From NCBI GenBank assembly GCA_017938405.1, contig JAGBBP010000044.1, positions 113,477 to 177,476 on the forward strand: a DNA stretch of 64,000 bases, written 5' to 3'. Both the position numbers and the translations under genes were made by a program. Positions 26,128 to 34,692 of this stretch are shown piece after piece. Numbering within the stretch: position 1 is the stretch's first letter; the number at the start of each line of letters is the position of its first letter. The notes under the pieces are model-generated. The model was not told the origin of the DNA and made no database searches. It saw nothing but the letters and a program-made list of their open reading frames with translations. Source of the DNA: Lachnospiraceae bacterium. GTDB taxonomy: Bacteria; Bacillota; Clostridia; Lachnospirales; Lachnospiraceae.

Positions 26128-27477
26128 TTAGAATACGCCCTGCGCAAGCATAGCATCCGCAACCTTTAAGAAGCCTGCGATGTTCGCACCTGCAACAAGA
26201 TTGTAACCAAGACCGTACTCAGCAGCAGCTGCTGCGGAAGAATCATGGATACCGATCATAATCTGGTGAAGCTTTGCATCAACCTCTTCTGCGGTCCAGC
26301 TGTATCTCTCGCTGTTCTGACTCATCTCGAGACCGGAAACAAGTACGCCGCCTGCATTTACAGCCTTAGACGGAGCTACGATTACGTTATCCTGCTCCAT
26401 TAAGAACTTCAGTGCATCGTTGGTGGTCGGCATGTTAGCTACTTCGATGTAGTACTTCACGCCGTTGGCAACAATCTTCTTCGCCTCGTCAAGATTTACA
26501 TCGTTCTGGGTTGCACACGGCATAACGATGTCAACCTTCTGACCCCACGGCTTCTGGCCCGGGAAGAACTGGCAACCGAACTTATCAGCGTAATCCTGAA
26601 CCTTATCACGGCCGGAATTTCTCATCTCAAGAAGGTAGTTAATCTTTTCTTCGGTTACAACACCGTCCGGATCGTAGATGTATCCGTCCGGACCGGAAAG
26701 GGTAACTGCCTTACCGCCGAGCTCTGCAATCTTCTTTGCAGCGCCCCAAGCTACGTTACCGAAACCGGAAATGGAAACGGTCTTGCCTGCAAGGGTCTCA
26801 CCCTCGTGCTTTAATACTTCGCACAGATAGTAAACTGCGCCGAAGCCGGTAGCTTCCGGACGAATTAAGGAACCGCCGTAGGAGCGACCCTTACCGGTTA
26901 AAGTACCGTTCTCAAATGCACCTCTGATGCGACGGTACTGACCGTACATATAACCGATCTCACGTCCGCCTACACCGATGTCACCTGCCGGAACGTCTAC
27001 GTCCGGACCGATGTGACGATATAACTCAGTCATGAATGCCTGACAGAATCTCATAATTTCAGCATCGCTCTTACCGCGCGGGTCAAAGTCGGAACCACCC
27101 TTTGCACCACCCATCGGAAGGGTCGTTAAGCTGTTCTTGAAGGTCTGCTCGAAACCGAGGAACTTCATAATGGATAAGTTTACGGACGGATGGAAACGTA
27201 AGCCTCCCTTGTACGGTCCGATAGCACCGTTAAACTGTACACGGTAACCGCGGTTTACCTGCGTCTGACCATTGTCATCAACCCAAGCTACACGGAACTC
27301 AATTACTCTCTCCGGCTCACACATTCTCTCAAGAAGTGCTGCCTTTCTGTAAGTTGCCTCATTCTTGTCTACAACCGGCTTCAGGGAGGATAAAACCTCT
27401 TCTACAGTCTGAAGGAACTCCGGCTCGGTAGCGTTTTTCTTAGATACTAACTCGATTACTTCATCAACGTATCCCAT
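26128..27477 (-). CDS. gdhA: NADP-type glutamate dehydrogenase
   Basis: Interconverts glutamate and 2-oxoglutarate plus ammonia. 'GPYKGGLRFHPSVNLSIMKF', 'TLPMGGAKGGSDFDPRGKSD' (substrate Lys) and 'VPAGDIGVGGREIGYMYGQYR' are active-site blocks; 'VSISGFGNVAWGAAKKIAELG' is the nucleotide-binding GxGxxA. Length 449 aa fits the hexameric class I enzyme; the Ala after the motif and overall type suggest NADP use. I start at ATG 27477, with AAAGGAG at the right distance; the in-frame start 13 codons earlier lacks one. A promoter and a structured leader lie upstream. Confidence 0.96.
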   Translation of the reverse strand: MGYVDEVIELVSKKNATEPEFLQTVEEVLSSLKPVVDKNEATYRKAALLERMCEPERVIEFRVAWVDDNGQTQVNRGYRVQFNGAIGPYKGGLRFHPSVNLSIMKFLGFEQTFKNSLTTLPMGGAKGGSDFDPRGKSDAEIMRFCQAFMTELYRHIGPDVDVPAGDIGVGGREIGYMYGQYRRIRGAFENGTLTGKGRSYGGSLIRPEATGFGAVYYLCEVLKHEGETLAGKTVSISGFGNVAWGAAKKIAELGGKAVTLSGPDGYIYDPDGVVTEEKINYLLEMRNSGRDKVQDYADKFGCQFFPGQKPWGQKVDIVMPCATQNDVNLDEAKKIVANGVKYYIEVANMPTTNDALKFLMEQDNVIVAPSKAVNAGGVLVSGLEMSQNSERYSWTAEEVDAKLHQIMIGIHDSSAAAAAEYGLGYNLVAGANIAGFLKVADAMLAQGVF

Positions 27478-27512
27478 CTTAAAAGCTCTCCTTTCGTCCT
27501 CGAAAAAATAGT

Positions 27513-27569
27513 GCACGGCTCACCTCATCCCCCGGAAATACTTTCCAAAAAAAGGTATTACCGCCGTGC
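27513..27569 (-). promoter_or_regulatory. structured leader of gdhA
   Basis: GCACGGC at the 5' end of the transcript (27569-27563) pairs with GCCGTGC (27519-27513), enclosing GGTAATACC-T7-GGAAAGTATTTCC elements. It is followed by ACTATTTTTTCG, a terminator-like tail, ~35 bases before the start codon. It could be an attenuator, an mRNA-stabilising 5' structure, or a ligand-binding leader; I do not recognise a known riboswitch class. Confidence 0.5.
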
Positions 27570-27578
27570 TTCTTCGCT

Positions 27579-27607
27579 ATTATACACCAAGATTTTCTAT
27601 TACGCAA
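27579..27607 (-). promoter_or_regulatory. sigma-A-type promoter of gdhA
   Basis: TTGCGT (27607-27602) and TATAAT (27584-27579) on the minus strand with a 17-base spacer; transcription would start at the base of the leader hairpin. Confidence 0.8.
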
Positions 27608-27661
27608 GTGTTTTTCTAAAAAAATGTATAATTGTATACAATCTCTGTTCTTCATTGCTTT

Positions 27662-27705
27662 TCACATAAAAACGGCAGCCTCATTCTATGATACGACTGC
27701 CGTTT
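27662..27705 (-). terminator. rho-independent terminator after the GH31 gene
   Basis: AAACGGCAG pairs with CTGCCGTTT (stem across 27670-27705); the minus-strand transcript runs into TTTTTATG. The hairpin lies ~35 bases after the glucosidase stop. Confidence 0.9.
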
Positions 27706-27740
27706 CTGTTTTCTGCTTTTTCAACACTGTCCTGGATGTT

Positions 27741-29735
27741 TTATGATACGATTTTTCTTGTACGAGAACCAATATCATACTTTTTCGTATATCCGTCGTC
27801 CTCATATAAGTCATACTCCGCTCCGGCATATCCCAACAATTTTAGTGTAGAAGCATCCAGCAGCTCCGTATTCATAGCCGCTGCCCCTACCGGGATTGCT
27901 TTTCCCTTTCGTATAAAGAACACAAGCTCGGGAAGCTCTGCCTTTACATAATGGTGTCCCGCTGCCAGTACCTCGGTTTCATAATCGGTAAGACTCCGCA
28001 TCCGCACAAGCATCATTTCCTCCGGAAGATACACATACCGCCCGGTAGCATTCTGGGTATACACCGGCGCTATCATCAGCTCGTTACCGAGAAGCAACTG
28101 GTCCTCCACACCTCTCGCAGTCTCATCCTCCGGAAAATCAAAGGCAAGCGGCCGGAACATCATCTCATCCGCCAAAACCGCTTTCATATACTCACTGTAT
28201 AAATACGGAATCAGACCGTAACGAATTTCAATCATCTTCTTGCAATCGTCACAGTTATCAAACCGATAAAGCTCCTGCTCCCTTGTTCCTCTACAGGAAT
28301 GATTTCGCATCAGTGGCGTAAACACAGCAAGCTGTAACCAACGAAGCATCAAATCCTCCGTGGTATCACTGCCAAAGCCGCCCATATCCGCTCCTGTATA
28401 AAGGAAACCTGCCATATTTAAGGAAGGCATCATTTGCAGATTCATAAGCAAATGGGACCACCAGGACTTATTATCTCCCTGCCAGATACCACCGTAGCGG
28501 TGTGCTCCGATATAAGACGACCGTGAAAACATCAGAATCCGCTTCTCCGGCGACAGCTTATCAAACGCTTCTCCCGCTGCCTTCGTCATATTGTAGCCGT
28601 AAAGATTGTGCACCTTGCTATGTGCTACCTGCGTTCCGTCTATGTCGTGAAAGAACGTGTCATAATCTCCTACGTTATTCCCGATACCGGCCACCAATCC
28701 CGTAAACTCAAAGTAACTGTTCACATCGAGATTTTCCTTACTGAGCTCACTAATTCGCTCCATCACACTTGCAAGACGCTCTTCCGTATAGAAAATCGCC
28801 GGCTCGTTCATATCGTTCCAGAACCCGTCGACGCCCTTCTCCAGTAAAAATGCATACTTTTCTCCGAACCACATTTTGGTCTCAGGCTTCATAAAATCCG
28901 GAAAATGCACCCTTCCCGGCCAAACCGCACCCACAAAGTCCTTTCCCTTCACGTCCTTACAGAAGTAATCCTTCTTCACACCTTCCTCATATACATCATA
29001 ACCCTCTTCTATCTTTACTCCCGCATCAATAATCGGCACCAAATGAATCCCCTGCTCCTTCATTTCGGCACAAAAATTATCAAACTCCGGGAAAGCCTCT
29101 TCGTCGATGGTAAAGTCCTTGTACCGCTCCATATAGTCGATGTCCATGTAAATACTGTCAAGCGGAATCTCTCTCTTTCGATACTCCGCTGCCACCCCAC
29201 GGATATCCTTTGCATCCTTATAGCCCCAACGGCTCTGTCCGTACCCGAAGGCCCACTTCGGTGCAATATAGCTCCGTCCGATGAGCTTACGGAACTGCTT
29301 TACGATATTCTTCTCACTTTCTCCGGTAATCACATATACATCCAGATTCCAATCTTCCGGTGTGATGCGTAAAGTATCCCGATTGGTATATCCCACGTCA
29401 AAAGTAATATTTCCGGCATAATCAAAGAACACGCCGAACAGTTCCTCTCCCGACACAATGAGGAAATTATGGCTTCCGTATAAGGACTTGGTATCCTCCT
29501 GATGGTGCGGGTCGTCAGCATTACAGCTTGTATAAATCCAGCCCCGCTTATTGATACCGCGGACCTGTTCGCCGAGACCGTAGACGATGTCCTTGTCTGA
29601 CAGTTTACATCTGAACACTGCACTTTCATTTTTATTAGTAATCTCAAAAAAAGGAAGCTTTCCTTCCGTAACAGGAAGTTGCTCTATTACTGCACAAGTC
29701 TCTATTGGGGTTCCGAATCTGAATCGTTGTATCAT
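27741..29735 (-). CDS. glycoside hydrolase family 31 alpha-glucosidase-like enzyme
   Basis: A 664-aa GH31 enzyme. 'WAFGYGQSRWGYKDAKDI' and 'IPLDSIYMDIDYMERYKDFT' are barrel blocks; 'VDGFWNDMNEPAIF' carries the catalytic nucleophile Asp and 'RYGGIWQGDNKSWWSHL' the acid/base Asp. There is no signal peptide, so it acts on imported alpha-linked oligosaccharides or xylosides in the cytoplasm. Specificity within GH31 cannot be read here. I use ATG 29735, eight bases after AAAGGAG; the GTG two codons earlier is too close to that site. It follows the XRE gene by 14 bases. Confidence 0.92.
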   Translation of the reverse strand: MIQRFRFGTPIETCAVIEQLPVTEGKLPFFEITNKNESAVFRCKLSDKDIVYGLGEQVRGINKRGWIYTSCNADDPHHQEDTKSLYGSHNFLIVSGEELFGVFFDYAGNITFDVGYTNRDTLRITPEDWNLDVYVITGESEKNIVKQFRKLIGRSYIAPKWAFGYGQSRWGYKDAKDIRGVAAEYRKREIPLDSIYMDIDYMERYKDFTIDEEAFPEFDNFCAEMKEQGIHLVPIIDAGVKIEEGYDVYEEGVKKDYFCKDVKGKDFVGAVWPGRVHFPDFMKPETKMWFGEKYAFLLEKGVDGFWNDMNEPAIFYTEERLASVMERISELSKENLDVNSYFEFTGLVAGIGNNVGDYDTFFHDIDGTQVAHSKVHNLYGYNMTKAAGEAFDKLSPEKRILMFSRSSYIGAHRYGGIWQGDNKSWWSHLLMNLQMMPSLNMAGFLYTGADMGGFGSDTTEDLMLRWLQLAVFTPLMRNHSCRGTREQELYRFDNCDDCKKMIEIRYGLIPYLYSEYMKAVLADEMMFRPLAFDFPEDETARGVEDQLLLGNELMIAPVYTQNATGRYVYLPEEMMLVRMRSLTDYETEVLAAGHHYVKAELPELVFFIRKGKAIPVGAAAMNTELLDASTLKLLGYAGAEYDLYEDDGYTKKYDIGSRTRKIVS

Positions 29736-29749
29736 AGTCACATCTCCTT

Positions 29750-30034
29750 TTACTTTTCCTTAGGAATAAACTCTACTTTTAGCACCATTCCCATCCCTTC
29801 CGCCAATCGCTTCAATAAACTTAGAGATGGATTCCTTGTTCCGTTTTCCAGCTTACTGATATCCGCCTGATGAATTCCGGTACGTTCCGCCAGTTCCTTT
29901 TGCGTCAGATTCTGAGAAGTTCTGGCTGCAACCATCGCCTTAATCACATCAAATTCCGGTTGCATACTCTCATATTCTTTCCGAAATTCCTCATCTTGTA
30001 ATTGTTTTTCTAAAAAATCATCAAAGTTTTTCAT
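29750..30034 (-). CDS. XRE-family HTH regulator, HigA-like
   Basis: A 94-aa protein: ~30 acidic residues, then a HTH_3 domain, 'RTSQNLTQKELAERTGIHQADISKLENGTRNPSLSLLKRLAEGMGM', in residues 37-85. It resembles HigA/XRE antitoxins that normally follow a RelE/HigB-type toxin gene. No toxin gene is present next to it; a flavodoxin-fold remnant lies upstream. It may instead control the following GH31 gene. Its promoter has a palindrome between the -35 and -10, as expected for autoregulation. Confidence 0.85.
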   Translation of the reverse strand: MKNFDDFLEKQLQDEEFRKEYESMQPEFDVIKAMVAARTSQNLTQKELAERTGIHQADISKLENGTRNPSLSLLKRLAEGMGMVLKVEFIPKEK

Positions 30035-30073
30035 TAGACTCGCACCCTTTCCTCATCTGTACTCCTCTGATTT

Positions 30074-30102
30074 ATTATATGGTATATATGCCATATTGTC
30101 AA
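30074..30102 (-). promoter_or_regulatory. promoter with palindromic operator for the XRE gene
   Basis: TTGACA (30102-30097) and TATAAT (30079-30074) on the minus strand, spacer 17 bases. The spacer and part of the -10 make the palindrome ATATGG-N8-CCATAT (30078-30097), a good size for an XRE dimer site. Confidence 0.8.
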
Positions 30103-30293
30103 CTCTTTAAAATCTCTTTGGCAAACTGCCTTGCCCCTTCCACTGCCTCCTCTGTCTGGAAGGACGCTAAATTATCCGTATCCCGTACGGAATACATACC
30201 GAGGTACTTCAGATGAGAGTGCTCGCAAAGTCTCTTGATACCGGTTTCAAAGGGTTCTGTGGCATATGCCCTTTCATAAAGTTCCTCCTTTTT
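30099..30293 (-). pseudogene. remnant of a flavodoxin-fold NAD(P)H oxidoreductase (C-terminal piece)
   Basis: A 64-codon open stretch without an in-frame start reads 'KKEELYERAYATEPFETG', 'IKRLCEHSHLKYLGMYSVRD' and 'TDNLASFQTEEAVEGARQFA', ending in a TGA at 30101-30099. This resembles the last third of flavodoxin-like NAD(P)H dehydrogenases, in which 'CEfCHmKylGmY' and 'eaRqFAkei' are typical. An ATG in another frame (30279 region) stops after 22 codons. The upstream two thirds are gone, replaced by the ABC transporter genes. Probably non-functional. Confidence 0.6.
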
Positions 30294-30303
30294 TCATCTA
30301 CTC

Positions 30304-32190
30304 CTATCCCACCTCATAATACTGTGCCTGTACCGTCCAAAGTGCATGATACAGCCCTTCCGCCTCTTTCAGCAACTCATCATGGTTTCCTCTCTGTACC
30401 ACCGTACCATCCTCAAACACCGCAATCTCATCACAGAACTTACAAGAGGATAACCGATGGCTGATATAAATAGCTGTTTTATCACCGATTATCTCATTAA
30501 ACTTTGTATAAATCTCCGCTTCCGCAATTGGATCAAGCGCTGCCGTCGGCTCATCCAAGACTACCACCGGTGCATCCTTATACAATGCTCTTGCCAGAGC
30601 CACCTTTTGCGCTTCGCCGCCGGAGATTTCCACGCCTTCTGATTCAAAGTCCTTGTACAATGCAGTATCCAAGCCTTTCGGCATAGTCTTTAACCGCTCA
30701 GATAAGCCTGCTTTTACAAGACACTGCTCTGCTTTTTCCCTGTCATACTCCATGGCGGTTGCCACATTTTGCCCCAAGGAAAAGGAAAACAGCTTAAAGT
30801 CCTGAAACGCCACGGAAAAGATGCGTAAGTACTCCTCATAATCATACTCCCGGATATCCACGCCGTTTAACCGGATTTCTCCCTCCGTCGGGTCGTACAG
30901 TCTGCATAGAAGCTTGATAAAGGTAGACTTTCCGGAACCGTTTTTCCCCACAATTGCCAATCGCTTTCCAAGCTTAAACTTCAAGGAAAGATTCCGCAAC
31001 GAATACTCCTTCGCCCCCGGATATCGGAAGCTGACATTGCAAAACTCGATTTCGTAATCGCTGACCTCTTTTTCATCTTCATCCCTTAGAGTATCTGCCT
31101 TACGGACCGCATCCATATCCACGTTCAAACTTCCCTCTTCCTTCCGGTTCGGAATATCCAAATACTCATATAATCCTTTCAAATGCCTGCAATACACCGC
31201 ATTATCCGCCAGTACAAACATCATATCCTGTACGCCGGTGCTAAGCTTTCCCAGTGCACCAATGTACTGCACAATGCTTCCTACACCGAAAGCACCTAAG
31301 GAAGCCTTTAAAACAACAAACACCCAGCATACCACCGTTCCGATACCCACCACCACCGATGCCAGTGCCGGATAGGTTGCCATGGCACGCAGAAGACTGC
31401 CTACCGCCTCATCCCGCTTTTTCATTTCGGCAAATGACCGCTTTGCCGCTTTCTGTTGCTTGTAAATCCGCACATCCTTTGCCCTCTCCGGCGATTTCGC
31501 CAGTTCGTGCTCGTAAAACACGAACATCCGGTTAAACCATACGGTTTCCTTACACCATTTCTCGAATACGGCACTCTCCTTCCCTGTTGCCTTGGCATTT
31601 GCCATACCGCCAACCAGTACACAACCGCCGATTCCCACAATCCATAAAGGCGAATCCATCCATTTGGTTCCTGTATGGGATACAAACAAGGTAACCGTAA
31701 GAGACAGGGAAAGCACAATACTCGCCGCTGCATTTACCAGACTGTTCATGCCCCACACAAGCTGCCCCAGCCCGTTTCCGAACATAAACAGATTCTCCGA
31801 CGCCTCCTGCTTTTGCTGAAGTATCTTTGTATCTTCTAAATCCGCGTAGTCCATGGTCATGGCTTTATCCGCAAACACCATTCCGAAAAAGTTCCACATT
31901 TGGGCTTCCTTTTCCTCCGTGATCCGGTCCACCATACTCTTTACGAGAAGTAAAAAGAAATTGCAAAGTACCACCGCTGCCACGTAAAACAATATCTGCT
32001 TCATCCGTCGCGCCCCGGCTAACTCATTGATAATCCTCGCGGAAATCCACACAGAAAGAAGCGGTTGTACCGCAGCAAGCACCGCCGATACCGCTTTTCC
32101 CCCGGCCAGTCCCGGACAATACTTTCGCAAAATACCGATGCCTCGTCCCGTGATTTTAATGCGCTCCTTTAACGTAAGTCTGTCTTTCAT
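30304..32190 (-). CDS. ABC transporter ATP-binding/permease protein (second subunit)
   Basis: A 628-aa half-transporter: membrane domain with about six TM helices in residues 20-340, then a nucleotide-binding domain. Walker A is GKNGSGKST, the signature is 'EISGGEAQKVALARALYKDA', Walker B 'VVVLDEPTAALDP', H-loop 'YISHRLSS'. The exporter type (MdlB/MsbA-like) is clear; the cargo is not. It overlaps the first subunit by four bases (ATGA), so the two surely form a heterodimer. Confidence 0.93.
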   Translation of the reverse strand: MKDRLTLKERIKITGRGIGILRKYCPGLAGGKAVSAVLAAVQPLLSVWISARIINELAGARRMKQILFYVAAVVLCNFFLLLVKSMVDRITEEKEAQMWNFFGMVFADKAMTMDYADLEDTKILQQKQEASENLFMFGNGLGQLVWGMNSLVNAAASIVLSLSLTVTLFVSHTGTKWMDSPLWIVGIGGCVLVGGMANAKATGKESAVFEKWCKETVWFNRMFVFYEHELAKSPERAKDVRIYKQQKAAKRSFAEMKKRDEAVGSLLRAMATYPALASVVVGIGTVVCWVFVVLKASLGAFGVGSIVQYIGALGKLSTGVQDMMFVLADNAVYCRHLKGLYEYLDIPNRKEEGSLNVDMDAVRKADTLRDEDEKEVSDYEIEFCNVSFRYPGAKEYSLRNLSLKFKLGKRLAIVGKNGSGKSTFIKLLCRLYDPTEGEIRLNGVDIREYDYEEYLRIFSVAFQDFKLFSFSLGQNVATAMEYDREKAEQCLVKAGLSERLKTMPKGLDTALYKDFESEGVEISGGEAQKVALARALYKDAPVVVLDEPTAALDPIAEAEIYTKFNEIIGDKTAIYISHRLSSCKFCDEIAVFEDGTVVQRGNHDELLKEAEGLYHALWTVQAQYYEVG

Positions 32191-34043
32191 TCGGACACAC
32201 CCCCTTCCACTTCAATCAGCGTTTCCCTATAGTATTTCGCCTGGGTCTCATACAGCTCATAATATCTTCCCCTCTTTGCAAGAAGCTCTGTATGAGTTCC
32301 CTCCTCAATGATTTTTCCTTCCTCCATCAGTACAATCCGGTCACAAAACCGCGTAGATGCCAACCGATGGGAAATAAATACGGTGGAACAATCCTTCATT
32401 ACCTCATGATACGTCTCGTACAGATTGCTTTCTGCGATAGGGTCCAGTGCCGCCGTCGGCTCGTCCAGTATCATAATGGGCGCCTTCCGGTACAAGGCTC
32501 TTGCCAATAACAGCTTTTGAATCTGTCCGCCGGAAAGTTCGGTTCCCTCATCATTTACTGCTCTGCTGTATTCGCTGTCCATGCCATTCGGAAGAGAATC
32601 TATCTTTTCCCAAAGTCCGGCGATTTTCAGACACTCCTCTACCCGTTCTCTGTCAATCCGAGCCGGCTCTTCCTCTGCCACCGCTTCGGCAAAGGTTACC
32701 GGCAGCAGGGAAAACTGTTGGAATACCGCAGAAAACAATTCATAATAACTATCTCTGTTATACTCTTTTACATCCACACTGTCATATCGGACACTTCCTT
32801 CCGTCGGATTGGTAAGTCCGCACAAAAGCTTTACAAGGGTGGTCTTTCCCGCACCGTTTAAACCTACAATCGCCAGATGCTCTTTCGGTGCAACCGTCAG
32901 CGTAAGGCCGGATATCGTATCCTGCTCCGCACCCTCATAACGATAGCTTACATTCCAAAGAGACAATTCCTTCGGTCCATCGGATGCCTTAGGGAGCTCT
33001 CTTCCCCCTTCACGGGTATAGGTAGCCGGATAAGCTAAAAAGGTACGCACGTAATTTACGGTACTGCTGATACGGGATAGCGCCGTCACCTGCCCGAACA
33101 TGCCGGACAGCCATGCGGAAAATCCGGTAATCACACCGAAATACAATACAAAATCCGCCACACCCATGTTTCCTTCCATTACCATGTACAGCAAATACGC
33201 ATACGCCGCAATTTCCCTTACCAATGCTAAGGCGGAGTCCCCTGCCGCCACACCGAACACGGTCTTTGTATATCTGCGATACCAGCCGTTCAGGCCTTCT
33301 ACATTTTTACGATATACATCCGAAAGCCACCCGTTCATATGGTACAACCGGATGTCCTTTGCGGACTTTATGTCTCCCGATACGCTTGCCAGATAATCCG
33401 TCCGCTGCTGATACCGCACCTTTTCGTCCCGATGCTTTTCCGTAAACCGGATTGCCTTGTGATTTAAGATACAACTGCAAATTGTCACACCGATCAGAAA
33501 CACGACCAGCACCACACTTAAACGTGCCAGTATTCCGAAGTACAACACAAATCCCAAGCCACTTGTGCACAACCCGATTCCCACATCATACACCTGAACC
33601 ATGGGAGAATAATTTCCGTTACAAGCCCCTGCACTTTCCGTATGTAATTTACGAAATCCTTCGGTCTCCTGATGACAGTAATCAGCCGTCATTCCCTTTA
33701 TGGCGACAAGCTCCGTATAGTGGGTATTCATGCGAATCTTCTGAAAATACAACAGTTTTTCAAAGAATACTTTACCGCCGGCACACAAAGCCAGTACTCC
33801 GGTACCTGTTACTGTTACAAGCAGAATTTCCTTTATTGCCGCTCCCGCTGTAATCTGTTCAATCACAATTTTGGGCAAAAACGTAGTAATGACCGGAATC
33901 ACAATCCCTATCACCACAGAAATAACGCACAGCACCAAAAGAAACGGATAACATTTCATCGTTTCCTTCAAAAGATAACATGCATTGGAACCGATTCCGT
34001 ACCGTGTCACCTGCAATGCGTCTTCCTTGTTTTCTTTTTTCAT
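32187..34043 (-). CDS. ABC transporter ATP-binding/permease protein (first subunit)
   Basis: A 618-aa half-transporter with the same layout: six TM helices, then an NBD with Walker A GLNGAGKTT, signature 'ELSGGQIQKLLLARALYRKA', Walker B 'IMILDEPTAALDP' and 'FISHRLAS'. Both subunits have complete catalytic Glu residues, unlike many heterodimeric exporters with one dead site. No peptide precursor or regulator gene is adjacent. Cargo unknown: lipid, drug or peptide are all possible. Confidence 0.93.
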   Translation of the reverse strand: MKKENKEDALQVTRYGIGSNACYLLKETMKCYPFLLVLCVISVVIGIVIPVITTFLPKIVIEQITAGAAIKEILLVTVTGTGVLALCAGGKVFFEKLLYFQKIRMNTHYTELVAIKGMTADYCHQETEGFRKLHTESAGACNGNYSPMVQVYDVGIGLCTSGLGFVLYFGILARLSVVLVVFLIGVTICSCILNHKAIRFTEKHRDEKVRYQQRTDYLASVSGDIKSAKDIRLYHMNGWLSDVYRKNVEGLNGWYRRYTKTVFGVAAGDSALALVREIAAYAYLLYMVMEGNMGVADFVLYFGVITGFSAWLSGMFGQVTALSRISSTVNYVRTFLAYPATYTREGGRELPKASDGPKELSLWNVSYRYEGAEQDTISGLTLTVAPKEHLAIVGLNGAGKTTLVKLLCGLTNPTEGSVRYDSVDVKEYNRDSYYELFSAVFQQFSLLPVTFAEAVAEEEPARIDRERVEECLKIAGLWEKIDSLPNGMDSEYSRAVNDEGTELSGGQIQKLLLARALYRKAPIMILDEPTAALDPIAESNLYETYHEVMKDCSTVFISHRLASTRFCDRIVLMEEGKIIEEGTHTELLAKRGRYYELYETQAKYYRETLIEVEGGVSE

Positions 34044-34100
34044 AACATCACCTTACTTTCACATTAAGAAACCGCTGAAGTACTTAGCGCTTCTTTCCAT

Positions 34101-34655
34101 TTATCCCTCGTGCAATGCCTCATAAAAGGAATAGTCCACCAATCCCTTTATGTGGTCCAATGCACCTTCCTTCAGTTCCTTTATCATCAGACAATCCGGA
34201 TGAGGCAGTTTCAGATTCGGTCCCGCTTCCACGCCGAATTTATAGCTCGGCAGAAAACCTCTGCTGTTATAATTGCGCGGATTTCCTTCTACAAGAATCG
34301 CCTTAAATCCTAACTGTTTTGCAACCTCAAATCCATATTCCAAAATGTCCTTCGAAATATGCTGCCGTTGCAATTCGGTCTTTACCGCCACCGGTGTGAG
34401 AATCAGAAGTTCGTCTTCATACTTTCCTTCCAGATGAAACCGGGAAAACATGGCATAACCGATGACCTCATCCGCCTCATCTACCATAATAAGTTCCAGT
34501 TCCGGAATATAATATTTCTTCGCCCGAATCTCTTCCAACAAGCTTCGTACCGTCTTTCCTTCCTCCGGACTGTCCCATTCAGTGAACACCGTCTCCACCA
34601 ATTGAAGAGAAGGTAAAAGATACTTCGGTTCCATTGTTTTTATAATACCTACCAT
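34101..34655 (-). CDS. GNAT family N-acetyltransferase
   Basis: A 184-aa protein resembling the COG3153-type GNATs: 'EVIGYAMFSRF', 'LLILTPVAVKTELQRQHISKDILEYGFEVA' (acetyl-CoA loop, slightly altered), 'FKAILVEGNPRNYNSRGFLPSYKFG'. The last motif is typical for this group. Substrate unknown. It lies between the ABC exporter and the MutS2-like gene on the same strand. Confidence 0.85.
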   Translation of the reverse strand: MVGIIKTMEPKYLLPSLQLVETVFTEWDSPEEGKTVRSLLEEIRAKKYYIPELELIMVDEADEVIGYAMFSRFHLEGKYEDELLILTPVAVKTELQRQHISKDILEYGFEVAKQLGFKAILVEGNPRNYNSRGFLPSYKFGVEAGPNLKLPHPDCLMIKELKEGALDHIKGLVDYSFYEALHEG

Positions 34656-34692
34656 TTGATTCGCCTCCGTTATTTTGTTGCATCTGTATTCT

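Noticed and set aside
30295..30297. Start of an intact flavodoxin-like gene at an ATG near 30297
   Set aside because: That ATG is in another frame and stops after seven codons; the oxidoreductase-like frame has a stop just upstream and no start.
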